Source of the DNA: Pseudomonas sp. GCEP-101
Lineage (GTDB): Bacteria > Pseudomonadota > Gammaproteobacteria > Pseudomonadales > Pseudomonadaceae
Assembly (NCBI RefSeq): GCF_025133575.1
Contig: NZ_CP104011.1
Location: 5,960,965 to 6,024,964, forward strand
Length of the DNA: 64,000 bases
Direction: 5' to 3'
Shown: positions 1-7,534 of the stretch, piece by piece
Layout: every line of letters begins with the position of its first letter
Numbering within the stretch: position 1 is the stretch's first letter
Made by a program: the position numbers and the translations under genes
The notes under the pieces: model-generated
What the model was told of the DNA's origin: nothing
The model's input: only the letters and a program-made list of their open reading frames with translations
Databases searched by the model: none

Positions 1-1
1 G

Positions 2-829
2 TTCGACGAGTTCCAGCGCTACAAGCACCACCCGGTGATCAAGCAGTACCTGGAAGGTGGCAAGCGCGTGGCCTATGGCGCTCGCGCCATCTGCAAGGGC
101 GGCCTGAACTCGCTGCCGAAGATGGTCTTCCCCGGCGGCGCGCTGATCGGTTGCGACCTGGGCACCCTGAACTTCGCCAAGATCAAGGGCAGCCACACCG
201 CCATGAAGTCCGGCATGCTGGCCGCCGACTCGGTGGCCGAAGCGCTGTTCGCCGGCCGCGAAGGCGGCGACGTGCTGAACAACTACGTCGATGCGTTCAA
301 GGGCAGCTGGCTGTACGACGAGTTGTTCCGCAGCCGTAACTTCGGCGCGGCGATGCACAAGTTCGGCGCCATCGGTGGCGGTGCGTTCAACTTCATCGAC
401 CAGAACATCTTCGGCGGCAAGATCCCGTTCACCCTGCACGATACGACCCCGGACTACGCGACCCTGAAGAAGGCCAGCGAAGCGCCGAAGATCGACTATC
501 CGAAGCCGGACGGCAAAATCAGTTTCGACAAGCTCTCCTCGGTGTTCCTGTCCAACACCAACCACGAGGAAGACCAGCCGATCCACCTGAAGCTGACCGA
601 CCCCAACACCCCGATCGAGAAGAACCTGCCGCTCTACGACGAGCCCGCGCAGCGTTACTGCCCGGCCGGCGTGTACGAAGTGGTGAGCAACGACGACGGC
701 AGCAAGCGCTTCCAGATCAACGCCCAGAACTGCGTACACTGCAAGACCTGCGACATCAAGGACCCGGCCCAGAACATCACCTGGGTTGCCCCGGAAGGCA
801 CCGGTGGTCCGAACTACCCCAACATGTAA
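2..829 (+). CDS. Electron transfer flavoprotein-ubiquinone oxidoreductase, C-terminal part (5' truncated by window)
   Basis: This is the C-terminal part of ETF-QO, the inner-membrane flavo-iron-sulfur enzyme that passes electrons from ETF (fed by acyl-CoA dehydrogenases) to ubiquinone. The reading frame is already open at base 2, so the start lies outside the window. Family hallmarks seen: GGLNSLPKMVFPGG and GCDLGTLNFAKIKGSHTAMKSG in the FAD/quinone region, then the C-terminal 4Fe-4S ligands RYCPAGVYE followed by CVHCKTCDIKDP, and the typical ending GGPNYPNM. The product links to fadBA at the other end of the window through beta-oxidation. A strong terminator follows. Identification is secure. 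Confidence 0.96.
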   Translation, partial: FDEFQRYKHHPVIKQYLEGGKRVAYGARAICKGGLNSLPKMVFPGGALIGCDLGTLNFAKIKGSHTAMKSGMLAADSVAEALFAGREGGDVLNNYVDAFKGSWLYDELFRSRNFGAAMHKFGAIGGGAFNFIDQNIFGGKIPFTLHDTTPDYATLKKASEAPKIDYPKPDGKISFDKLSSVFLSNTNHEEDQPIHLKLTDPNTPIEKNLPLYDEPAQRYCPAGVYEVVSNDDGSKRFQINAQNCVHCKTCDIKDPAQNITWVAPEGTGGPNYPNM

Positions 830-846
830 GAACGTTGGCGGTAACG

Positions 847-873
847 AAAAAGGCTCCCTCGGGAGCCTTTTTT
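847..873 (+). terminator. Rho-independent terminator after the ETF-QO gene
   Basis: A perfect stem AAGGCTCCC / GGGAGCCTT with a two-base loop is followed by a T-run. The preceding A-run also makes it plausible for transcripts from the minus strand, where the DUF1285 gene ends nearby. Confidence 0.9.
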
Positions 874-936
874 GCAGGTTCGAAAAAGTTGTAGCGAAGC
901 CGTAACCGAACTACCGGACGCGTACCGACCGCCGGG

Positions 937-1515
937 TCACGGCTGCGGCGCGATGGGGAAGAACTCCCCCGAACTCCAGACACCCAGCCATTCAACGCCG
1001 TCGATCATGCGTGGAACCGCCAGTTCCACCAACTGGTAGAACACGTTGCGGTGGATCAGCGCCTCCAGGTTTACCCGCACCAGCACGTAGGGCGACGGCT
1101 CCTGGGTCTGCGGGTCCAGCTCGACACGGATCGGATGCGCGGCATCGGCCACCACGTCGTCCTCGACATTGGTGGTGAAGCGCAGCACCTGCTGTTCGCC
1201 CTCCCCTTCGACCGCGAGGGTTACTGCGACGAAGGGCGCGTCATCCACGGTGATGCCGCATTTCTCCACCGGCGTCACGAGGAAATACTCGTCGCCGTCG
1301 CGGCGGATGATGGTGGAGAACAGCCGCACCATCGGCTTGCGACCGATCGGCGTGCCCAGGTAATACCAGGTGCCGTCGCGGGCGATGCGCATATCGATAT
1401 CGCCGCAGCAATCGGGGTTCCACAGATGCACCGGCGGCAGTCCCTTGTCCTTGCTGGCGGGAATCTGCGCCAGCAGGTTGCCGGCCCGGTCCGATTGGCT
1501 CTGTGGATCAGTCAT
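937..1515 (-). CDS. DUF1285 family protein
   Basis: A 192-residue soluble protein with the DUF1285 signature: the N-terminal half has CCGDIDMRIARDGTWYYLGTPIGRKPMVRLFSTI and the centre YFLVTPVEKCGITVDDAPF. The family is widespread in Proteobacteria and has no assigned biochemical role. There is no signal peptide or membrane segment. A GAGGAGT ribosome-binding site precedes the ATG. The start overlaps the end of the upstream DUF4823 gene by 4 bases (ATGA), implying translational coupling in one operon. Family membership is recognised from memory of the motif; function is unknown. Confidence 0.85.
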   Translation of the reverse strand: MTDPQSQSDRAGNLLAQIPASKDKGLPPVHLWNPDCCGDIDMRIARDGTWYYLGTPIGRKPMVRLFSTIIRRDGDEYFLVTPVEKCGITVDDAPFVAVTLAVEGEGEQQVLRFTTNVEDDVVADAAHPIRVELDPQTQEPSPYVLVRVNLEALIHRNVFYQLVELAVPRMIDGVEWLGVWSSGEFFPIAPQP

Positions 1516-2123
1516 TGGTACTCCTCTCGCGTCTTCACCCCCAGCAGGCTGCGGGCATAGTCTTCCAGCGGGCGCCCGATCAGGTCCTCGGGGCTGGCGT
1601 CATAGAATGTCAGAAAACCGCCGCGGCTGCGGATGGTCGCGCTGTCCACCAGGTAGCGGTTGTCGGTTTCGATCAGCATCACCTGGATCACGCTGCGGTC
1701 GCGGCCCACGGCATTATCGGTGTCTTCGTACTGCTCGTAGGTCCCGGCATTGTCCTCCCCACGGGCGAAGCGCGTATACAGCAGATAATTGGCGCCTGCC
1801 GCGCGAGCCTCCTGCATCGCCCCCTCCAGCCCGAGCGGACTCTTGGCCCGGCGCACCAGCGGGAAGTACTGGACGAAGCCGTTGAATGCCTCCTCTGCCA
1901 CCACGTTGGGCCGCGCATAGGGATGGCCGGGCGGCACGAACGGCCCCTGGGCGATGTAGATGAAGGAGTCCTGCTGCAGGCGCCAGTTCGAGGTGCGGCG
2001 CGTCTGGCTGTGGTCGAGGAAGCCCGCGTCGCGCAGGTAGTAATCGGTGCCGTCGGCCAGGTCGTTGGGGGTCATGCAACCGCCAAGGGCGGCGAAGGCA
2101 AGGATCAGTATCAGGTGGCGCAT
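1512..2123 (-). CDS. DUF4823-like lipoprotein
   Basis: A 203-residue protein beginning MRHLILILAFAALGGCMTP, a lipoprotein signal peptide with the lipobox LGGC (predicted lipidated Cys16). The mature part has a conserved-looking core (YYLRDAGFLDHS, NYLLYTRFARGEDN) and resembles the DUF4823 family found mainly in Pseudomonas. The ATG at 2123 is chosen because it directly precedes the signal peptide and has GGAGACC upstream; a longer frame to 2225 has no such features and would overlap the upstream gene. It probably sits at the outer membrane. Function unknown. Confidence 0.8.
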   Translation of the reverse strand: MRHLILILAFAALGGCMTPNDLADGTDYYLRDAGFLDHSQTRRTSNWRLQQDSFIYIAQGPFVPPGHPYARPNVVAEEAFNGFVQYFPLVRRAKSPLGLEGAMQEARAAGANYLLYTRFARGEDNAGTYEQYEDTDNAVGRDRSVIQVMLIETDNRYLVDSATIRSRGGFLTFYDASPEDLIGRPLEDYARSLLGVKTREEYQ

Positions 2124-2187
2124 GCAGGGTCTCCGGAGCCGGCGACGAAAAACCGGCATTCGGGCAAGCAATGCAGCTTCCGCGCCA

Positions 2188-3081
2188 TCACAGGCCGCGC
2201 TGCCATTCCTGACGCAGATGCGCACGTTGCGGCTGCTCGATGGCCTGGCGCACCTGGGCCAGCAGCTTCGCCTTGTCCGCCCCCAGCGTGCCTTTGAGCA
2301 CCAGGTAGTTGGAGGCGTGGTCGCTGCGGAACACCGTGTCGCGCAGCTCCAGCGCGCTGAGCAGGCGCTCGACCTCGACGAACAGCTCGGCCTGTGTCAG
2401 CGGCTGGAAGTCCGGGAAGCCGGCACGCAAGCGCTCCTCGCCCGTCGGGAAGCTCACGACCAGGGTGGAAAGAAACTCCGGCTGCGCCTCGTTCATCAGG
2501 CGCGCCGAATTGTCGGCGTGCTGGGCGCTCAGGGTGTTCCCGCCCAGGCCGTTGAGGATCATCACCGAGCGCTTGATCCCCGCCTCGCCCAGCTTGCCCA
2601 GGGCATCCAGCGTAGAGGCATAGGTCTCGCCCTTGTTCACCCGCGCCAGCACCTCGTCGTCGCCGGACTCGGCGCCCACATAGGCCATGCGCAGGCCGGC
2701 GTCGGCCAGCTCCTTCAGCTCGTCCACCGACTTCTTGCGCAGGTTGCGCGGCAGGCAGTAGCTGGAAACGCGATCCACCTCGGGCATGTGCTCGCGGATT
2801 GCGCGCAGGATGTTGAGCAGCCGCCGTGTCGGCAGCACCAGCGCATCACCGTCGGCCAGGAACACCCGCTGGACGATCAGGCGCTCACCGCAGCGGCGAA
2901 TCTCTTCCAGCACGTCAGCCTCGTCACGGGCGCGGAATTTCTTCTGCGGCTGCGTATACATCTCGCAGAAGCCGCACTGGTTCCAGGAGCAACCGTTGGT
3001 CACCGGCAGAATCAGCGAGTGCGCCTCGCTCGGCGGCCGGAAGACCGGCTCGATATAGGAAATGGGGAATTCGTTGGGCAT
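2188..3081 (-). CDS. Radical SAM protein, uncharacterised
   Basis: A 297-residue radical SAM enzyme. The cluster motif near residues 31-39 reads CSWNQCGFC, that is C-x4-C-x2-C rather than the usual C-x3-C-x2-C; I recall this spacing from a COG1032-like subgroup with a GCSxNxCxFCxMY signature. Later TIM-barrel elements are visible, such as FLADGDALVLPT, RMAYVGAESGDDEVLARVNKG and RSVMILNGLGG. There is no cobalamin-binding domain. The start is an ATG with a weak Shine-Dalgarno. It lies 26 bases downstream of moaA and upstream of the lipoprotein gene, so probably in the same transcript. Substrate unknown. Confidence 0.85.
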   Translation of the reverse strand: MPNEFPISYIEPVFRPPSEAHSLILPVTNGCSWNQCGFCEMYTQPQKKFRARDEADVLEEIRRCGERLIVQRVFLADGDALVLPTRRLLNILRAIREHMPEVDRVSSYCLPRNLRKKSVDELKELADAGLRMAYVGAESGDDEVLARVNKGETYASTLDALGKLGEAGIKRSVMILNGLGGNTLSAQHADNSARLMNEAQPEFLSTLVVSFPTGEERLRAGFPDFQPLTQAELFVEVERLLSALELRDTVFRSDHASNYLVLKGTLGADKAKLLAQVRQAIEQPQRAHLRQEWQRGL

Positions 3082-3106
3082 GGGCTAATCAGGTTAGGGG
3101 GCGATC

Positions 3107-4075
3107 TCAGCCGCCGATGATCTTCATGATGGTGACGCCGCCGGAGAAGGCAACCTCCTGCTTGTCCGCCAGGGCGCGTACCAGCAACCGCTGCAGCGCC
3201 GGGAGCGCCTGATGGCGCGGCTTGTCCAGCAGGTCGCCGACGTAGTGGCGGTTGCTCGACGACAGGCAGCCGTGCAGCCAGCCGGTGGACGACAGGCGCA
3301 GCCGCGAACAGGTCCGGCAGAACGGTACGCTCTCGTTGGCGATCACGCCGAAGAAGCCCTGCCCCGGCACTTCATAGCGAATGGCAGTGGCATCCACCGG
3401 TGCGTTGGCCTGGATATAGGGATGCCGCTCGCCGATCCGCTCCAGCAGTTCCTGGAGGCTGACGAACTGCTGGTGGAAAGCGTTCGCATCGTGGGCCAGG
3501 TGGCCCATGCGCATCAGCTCGATGAACCGCAACTCGAAGCCGTGCTCCAGGCAGTAGTCCAGCAGCGGCACCACCTGGTCGAGGTTCTGACCACGCAGCG
3601 GCACCATGTTCAGCTTGATCTTCAGGCCCGCGGCACAGGCCTCGTCGAGCCCCTTGAGCACGGTGGCGAGGTCGCCGCCACGGGCGATGCGCCGGAAGGC
3701 ATCGGCATCCAGGGTATCGAGGGAGACATTCAGGCGGCGGATGCCGCAGTCCAGCAGCAGCGGCAGCTTTTTCGACAACAGCTGGCCGTTGGTGGTGATG
3801 GCGATGTCCTGCAGACCGAGCCGGCTGACGCCCTGCAGGAAGGCATCCAGTTTCGGGCTCACCAGCGGCTCGCCGCCGGTGACCCGCAGGCGCTCGATGC
3901 CGGCGGCCTCCATGAGATAGGCGACGCCGCGCACCAGCGAATCGGCCGGCAGCTCGTCCTGCGCGGCGACCAGGCGCTTGCCGTCCGGCACGCAGTAGGT
4001 GCAGGCGTAGTTGCAGGCGGCGGTCAGGCTGACGCGCAGGTTGCGAAAGCGCCTGCCCTGGCGGTCGACAATCAT
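3107..4075 (-). CDS. moaA: GTP 3',8-cyclase MoaA, first enzyme of molybdenum cofactor synthesis
   Basis: A 322-residue MoaA. It turns GTP into (8S)-3',8-cyclo-7,8-dihydroguanosine 5'-triphosphate with MoaC downstream. The N-terminal SAM cluster motif is CNYACTYC, followed by VTGGEPLVSP. The second, substrate-binding 4Fe-4S cluster is CRTCSRLRLSSTGWLHGC. The C-terminus IIGG carries the twin-glycine tail typical of MoaA. A CCGGAG site precedes the ATG. No other moa gene is in the window; Pseudomonas usually carries more than one moaA, so this may be a paralogue. Confidence 0.93.
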   Translation of the reverse strand: MIVDRQGRRFRNLRVSLTAACNYACTYCVPDGKRLVAAQDELPADSLVRGVAYLMEAAGIERLRVTGGEPLVSPKLDAFLQGVSRLGLQDIAITTNGQLLSKKLPLLLDCGIRRLNVSLDTLDADAFRRIARGGDLATVLKGLDEACAAGLKIKLNMVPLRGQNLDQVVPLLDYCLEHGFELRFIELMRMGHLAHDANAFHQQFVSLQELLERIGERHPYIQANAPVDATAIRYEVPGQGFFGVIANESVPFCRTCSRLRLSSTGWLHGCLSSSNRHYVGDLLDKPRHQALPALQRLLVRALADKQEVAFSGGVTIMKIIGG

Positions 4076-4133
4076 GCTGGGCTCCGGTGGAGATTACTCA
4101 TACCAGTATATCCCCACCCGCACCCCGGGCCCT

Positions 4134-4147
4134 GTCGTGTTCACGAC
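4134..4147. repeat. Inverted repeat between tetR and moaA
   Basis: GTCGTG and CACGAC form a 6-bp hairpin with a two-base loop, flanked by two self-complementary GGGCCC sites. It sits just past the TetR stop, but no T-run follows on the minus strand, so a terminator role is only possible. Confidence 0.4.
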
Positions 4148-4169
4148 GATGGGCCCCCTGAATGGCGAC

Positions 4170-4808
4170 TCAGGCGGCCGGTGTATCGCCGTCGCGCTTG
4201 CGCTTGTTGCCCATGCGCACGCCGATGTCCATGAGGAACTGGAAGAAGCCCTCCTGGTCCTCCAGCACTTCGCGCCAGAACGGCGAGTGGTACAGCGCCA
4301 CGGCGCCGTGCACCAGTGCCCAGGCCGCGCAGTAGTGGAAGTAGGCCGGCACATCTTCCAGCTTGCCCGCCGCAATGCGTTCCTTGATCAGCTGGCTCAG
4401 GCGCTCGAAGTTGGATTCGCGGATCTTGTGCAGTTCCTCGACCATCTCCGGGACCTGGCTGGTCTTCACCACCTTTTCTTCCAGGCGGTCGAACAGGCGG
4501 TAGCGCTGCGGGTCGCGCATGCGGAACTCGAAGTAGGCGCGCGACAGGCGCTCCTTGTCGCGGGCGACGTCTTCGGAGTGGAACAGGTCGGCCAGATCGC
4601 GCTCGTAATCCAGCATCAGGCGCAGGTAGATTTCCGCCTTGGATTTGAAGTGCTTGTAAATCGTGCCTTTGCCGATGCCCACCGCATCGGCGATCATTTC
4701 GACCGTGACACTGTCTTCGCCCTGTTCGAGGAACAGCTTGAGGGCGGTGTCGAGGATTTCCTGTTCGCGACGACGGAATTCGCGAACCTTGCGCGGCTCT
4801 TTCTGCAT
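4170..4808 (-). CDS. TetR/AcrR family transcriptional regulator
   Basis: A 212-residue TetR protein. Helix-turn-helix at about residues 27-56: VEMIADAVGIGKGTIYKHFKSKAEIY. The C-terminal ligand-binding half is all helical and not assignable to a ligand. The gene is divergent from the class V aminotransferase (84-base gap), which suggests it regulates itself and perhaps that neighbour. The gap contains GACT and AGTC 14 bases apart, a weak operator candidate. The start has no clear Shine-Dalgarno. By synteny it corresponds to the TetR gene near tatD in P. aeruginosa. Confidence 0.9.
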   Translation of the reverse strand: MQKEPRKVREFRRREQEILDTALKLFLEQGEDSVTVEMIADAVGIGKGTIYKHFKSKAEIYLRLMLDYERDLADLFHSEDVARDKERLSRAYFEFRMRDPQRYRLFDRLEEKVVKTSQVPEMVEELHKIRESNFERLSQLIKERIAAGKLEDVPAYFHYCAAWALVHGAVALYHSPFWREVLEDQEGFFQFLMDIGVRMGNKRKRDGDTPAA

Positions 4809-4892
4809 AAAAAGACTGTTCGGTCAAAAATAGTCAAAATTCGAAGCCGCGTATTATGCCTATTCAGCGCCAAATTGCACGGATCATCCGAC

Positions 4893-6026
4893 ATGATTAG
4901 CTTTTCTTCCGAGTTTCCCCAACACAGCGGCCTGCGCTACCTGAACCATGCCGCCGTCGCCCCCTGGCCCAAGCGCGCGGCAGACGCTGTCGCCGCGTTC
5001 GCCCAGGAGAATATCCAGCAGGGCGCCCGCGACTACCCTCAGTGGCTGACCCTCGAGAAACGCCTGCGCGAGCGTCTGATGCGCCTGGTGAACGCCCAGA
5101 GCACGGGCGACATCGCGCTCGTGAAGAACACCTCCGAGGCCCTGTCGTTCGTCGCCTTCGGCCTGGACTGGCGCGCCGGCGACCAGGTGGTGATCAGCAA
5201 CCAGGAGTTCCCCTCCAACCGCGTCGTCTGGGAAGCGCTGAAGCCGCGCGGCGTGGAAGTCATCCAGGTCAGCCTGGAAGGAGCCGACCCCGAGGGCAAC
5301 CTGCTGGCCGCCTGCACGCCCCGCACGCGCCTGATGTCCGTCAGCGCCGTGCAATACGCCAGCGGGCTGCGCCTGGACCTGGAGCGCCTGGGCGCCGGTT
5401 GCCGCCAGCGTGGCGTGCTGTATTGCATCGACGCCATCCAGCAGTTGGGCGCCCTGCCCTTCGACGTCCAGGCGTACGACTGTGCCTTCGCCATGGCCGA
5501 TGGCCACAAGTGGATGCTCGGCCCGGAGGGCCTGGGTGTGTTCTATTGCCGCGCCGCCGAGCGCGAACAACTCGCGCTGCAGGAGTATGGCTGGCATATG
5601 CTGGAAAACGCCGGCAACTACGACCTGGCCGACTGGCAGCCGGCACGCAGCGCGCGGCGTTTCGAATGCGGCAGCCCGAACATGCTCGGCGCCGTGGCGC
5701 TGGAAGCCAGCCTGAGCCTGCTGGAAGAGGTCGGCATGGCAACGGTGGGTGAACTGGTGCAGGCACGCGTACAGCAGTTGCAGGACGGCCTGGCCCGCAT
5801 CGGCGGCGCTTCGCTGCACAGCCCGCTGGACCCGGTGCGGCGCGCCGGCATCCTGACCTTCAGCCTGGCCGGCTGGGACAACGCCCGACTGCTGGAGCGC
5901 CTGCGCGCCGAGCAGGTGGTGTGCATCCAGCGCGGCGCGGGCATCCGCTTCTCACCGCACTTCTACACCAGCGAGACGCTGATCGAGGAAACCCTGGCGC
6001 TGATCGGGGCTTTGGCGGGGCAATAA
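4893..6026 (+). CDS. Class V PLP-dependent aminotransferase family protein
   Basis: A 377-residue fold-type I PLP enzyme of aminotransferase class V (cysteine desulfurase, isopenicillin-N epimerase and kynureninase-like). The probable PLP lysine is in MADGHKWMLGPEGLGVFYC; the preceding strand YCIDAIQQLG holds the aspartate that contacts the pyridine nitrogen. RRFECGSPN is the usual anchor region. The ATG at 4893 matches the start of the class V fold (LRYLNHAAVAPWP); a longer upstream frame would run through the divergent TetR gene. Substrate and product are unknown. Confidence 0.88.
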   Translation: MISFSSEFPQHSGLRYLNHAAVAPWPKRAADAVAAFAQENIQQGARDYPQWLTLEKRLRERLMRLVNAQSTGDIALVKNTSEALSFVAFGLDWRAGDQVVISNQEFPSNRVVWEALKPRGVEVIQVSLEGADPEGNLLAACTPRTRLMSVSAVQYASGLRLDLERLGAGCRQRGVLYCIDAIQQLGALPFDVQAYDCAFAMADGHKWMLGPEGLGVFYCRAAEREQLALQEYGWHMLENAGNYDLADWQPARSARRFECGSPNMLGAVALEASLSLLEEVGMATVGELVQARVQQLQDGLARIGGASLHSPLDPVRRAGILTFSLAGWDNARLLERLRAEQVVCIQRGAGIRFSPHFYTSETLIEETLALIGALAGQ

Positions 6027-6053
6027 CCCCGATGCGGCCGAGAAAGCTGCTCA

Positions 6054-6096
6054 GCCCGGTGTGATGTATTCCAAATCCGTTTAAAAAACACCGGGC
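6054..6096. repeat. 9-bp inverted repeat upstream of the sRNA promoter
   Basis: GCCCGGTGT (6054-6062) and ACACCGGGC (6088-6096) form a perfect inverted repeat with a 25-base spacer. It ends 27 bases before the proposed -10 of the sRNA. It lacks a T-tail, so it looks more like a regulatory site than a terminator of the aminotransferase gene, though either is possible. Confidence 0.45.
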
Positions 6097-6123
6097 ACCC
6101 TGTGGCAGCCGCCGCATCTTGAC

Positions 6124-6131
6124 CAATACTT
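6124..6131 (+). promoter_or_regulatory. Proposed RpoS-type -10 element of rgsA
   Basis: CAATACTT matches the extended sigma-S -10 consensus CTATACTT at seven of eight positions. It would place the transcript start near 6138, giving a transcript of about 120 nt up to the terminator. Confidence 0.45.
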
Positions 6132-6137
6132 GTAGAT

Positions 6138-6259
6138 ACCGGTGCGCGGCATCTCCCCCCAAGTGCCCCGCCGGTAAAGGTACCGAGGATCGCGTACCTT
6201 ATTGTTACACTCCTAATGGTCTTGACCCGGATTCATCCCCCAGAACCCGGGTTTTTTTT
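6138..6259 (+). ncRNA. rgsA: RgsA small RNA (stress-related, RpoS-dependent)
   Basis: Identified by synteny (P. aeruginosa rgsA lies in the intergenic region before tatD), size (about 120 nt) and a clear Rho-independent end. The terminator stem ACCCGG (6225-6230) / CCGGGT (6247-6252) is followed by eight T. The single-stranded candidate region CACTCCTA at 6208-6215 is exactly complementary to the acpP Shine-Dalgarno region in this same window, fitting the reported targeting of acpP by RgsA. The 5' end is inferred from a sigma-S-like -10 and is uncertain by several bases. Confidence 0.75.
6225..6259 (+). terminator. Terminator of the rgsA sRNA
   Basis: A six-base GC stem with a 16-base loop is followed by an uninterrupted run of eight T. 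Confidence 0.85.
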
Positions 6260-6290
6260 GCGCGCAGGAAAAGTATCCGCACCGACACCA

Positions 6291-7067
6291 TCAGGTAGCG
6301 AGGGGGAACAGCCGGCGGAAGTTGGCGGTGGTCTGCTCGGCCAGGGTCTCGAAACTCACACCGCGCAGCACCGCCAGGTATTCCGCGACCTCGCGCACGT
6401 ACTCGGGCAGGTTCGGCTTGCCGCGGTGCGGCACCGGCGCGAGATAGGGCGAATCGGTTTCCACCAGCAGGCGATCCACCGGCACCTGGCGCGCCACCTC
6501 GCGCAGTTGTTCGGCATTGCGGAAGGTGACGATGCCCGACAGCGAGATGTAGAAGCCGATATCCAGCGCCGCCTTGGCCATTTCCCAGTCCTCGGTGAAG
6601 CAGTGCAGCACGCCGGCCTGCGGCAACGCGGCCTCGCGCAGCAGCGCCAGGGTATCGGCGCGGGCCTCGCGGGTATGCACGATGACCGGCTTGCCGGTGA
6701 GCCTGGCGGCCTCCAGGTGCAGGCGGAAGGCCTCCTGCTGCAGCTCGGCGGCTTCGGGCTCGTAGTGATAGTCCAGGCCGGTCTCACCAATGGCCACCAC
6801 GCGCGGGTGGTTCAGCTCGCCCAGCAGCCAGTCCAGCGCCGGTGCCGCTCCCGGCTCCAGATCCAGCGGATGGACGCCCACCGAGCAGTGCACGTCGGCG
6901 TAGCGCTCGGCCAGATCCTTCACTGCCCTGGCGTTGTCCGCACTCACGCCGATGCACAGGAACTGGCTGACGCCGCGCGCGCGGGCGGCATCCAGTGCAG
7001 CATCCAGCGACCCGTCATGGGCGGCGAGATCGAGGCGATCGAGGTGGCAGTGGGAATCAACCAGCAT
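6291..7067 (-). CDS. tatD: TatD family metal-dependent deoxyribonuclease
   Basis: A 258-residue TatD/YcfH-type TIM-barrel hydrolase. Metal ligands are visible in order: MLVDSHCHLD at the N-terminus, AIGETGLDYHY near residue 90, VIVHTREA, GVLHCFTED, and LLVETDSPYLAP. The proposed activity is 3'-5' exonuclease on DNA and processing of damaged ends. The ATG at 7067 has GGAGAG upstream; a longer frame to 7139 lacks support. It follows pilZ by 74 bases with a hairpin between, in the order holB-pilZ-tatD typical of Pseudomonas. Confidence 0.93.
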   Translation of the reverse strand: MLVDSHCHLDRLDLAAHDGSLDAALDAARARGVSQFLCIGVSADNARAVKDLAERYADVHCSVGVHPLDLEPGAAPALDWLLGELNHPRVVAIGETGLDYHYEPEAAELQQEAFRLHLEAARLTGKPVIVHTREARADTLALLREAALPQAGVLHCFTEDWEMAKAALDIGFYISLSGIVTFRNAEQLREVARQVPVDRLLVETDSPYLAPVPHRGKPNLPEYVREVAEYLAVLRGVSFETLAEQTTANFRRLFPLAT

Positions 7068-7088
7068 GAAAACACTCTCCGGAAAATG

Positions 7089-7114
7089 ACGAAGCGCCCG
7101 ATTGGGCGCTTCGT
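7089..7114 (-). terminator. Strong hairpin between pilZ and tatD
   Basis: An 11-bp perfect stem ACGAAGCGCCC / GGGCGCTTCGT with a GATT loop. On the minus strand only a TTTT tract follows after a short gap, so it may attenuate rather than stop transcription into tatD. Confidence 0.55.
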
Positions 7115-7141
7115 GTCTGCAGACGGTAAGGCCTGCCAATT

Positions 7142-7498
7142 CTACATGGTGTGGGTCGGACGGTCCGACTTCAGCGCGCCGGCAAGGTAGGTCTCGATCT
7201 TGTTGCGCGCGGTGTTGTCGCCATCGTTGAACTGCACGCCGATACCCGCGGCGCGGTTGCCCTGGGCGCCCTTGGGGGTGATCCAGACCACCTTGCCGGC
7301 CACCGGGATCTTCTCCGGCTCGTCCATCAGGTTGAGCAGCATGAAGACCTCATCGCCCAGCTTGTAGGTCTTGTTGGTCGGAATGAACAGCCCACCGTTG
7401 CGGATGAACGGCATGTAGGCAGCATACAGCACGGACTTGTCCTTGATGGTCAGGGACAGGATTCCGTTACGCGGACCCAGATTAGGTGGCAAGCTCAT
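7142..7498 (-). CDS. pilZ: Type IV pilus biogenesis protein PilZ
   Basis: A 118-residue protein matching PilZ, the founding member of the PilZ domain family and needed for type IV pilus assembly and twitching. The beta-barrel core is seen (GGLFIPTNKTYKLGDEVFMLLNLMDE, AGKVVWITPKGAQGNRAAGIGVQF). The N-terminus lacks the RxxxR motif of c-di-GMP-binding PilZ proteins, as is known for this member, so it probably acts by protein contact (with PilB and FimX in related systems). It sits between holB and tatD, the standard pseudomonad location. Confidence 0.93.
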   Translation of the reverse strand: MSLPPNLGPRNGILSLTIKDKSVLYAAYMPFIRNGGLFIPTNKTYKLGDEVFMLLNLMDEPEKIPVAGKVVWITPKGAQGNRAAGIGVQFNDGDNTARNKIETYLAGALKSDRPTHTM

Positions 7499-7534
7499 TC
7501 AGCTATCCTGGCAGTATTTTCCGATGGCCGGATT

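Noticed and set aside
4134..4147. Terminator for tetR
   Set aside because: Hairpin is good but no T-run follows on the minus strand; kept only as an inverted repeat.
4011..4892. Possible N-terminal extension of the class V aminotransferase (frame open from 4011)
   Set aside because: The extension is antisense to tetR and has no aminotransferase features; the conserved fold starts at 4893.
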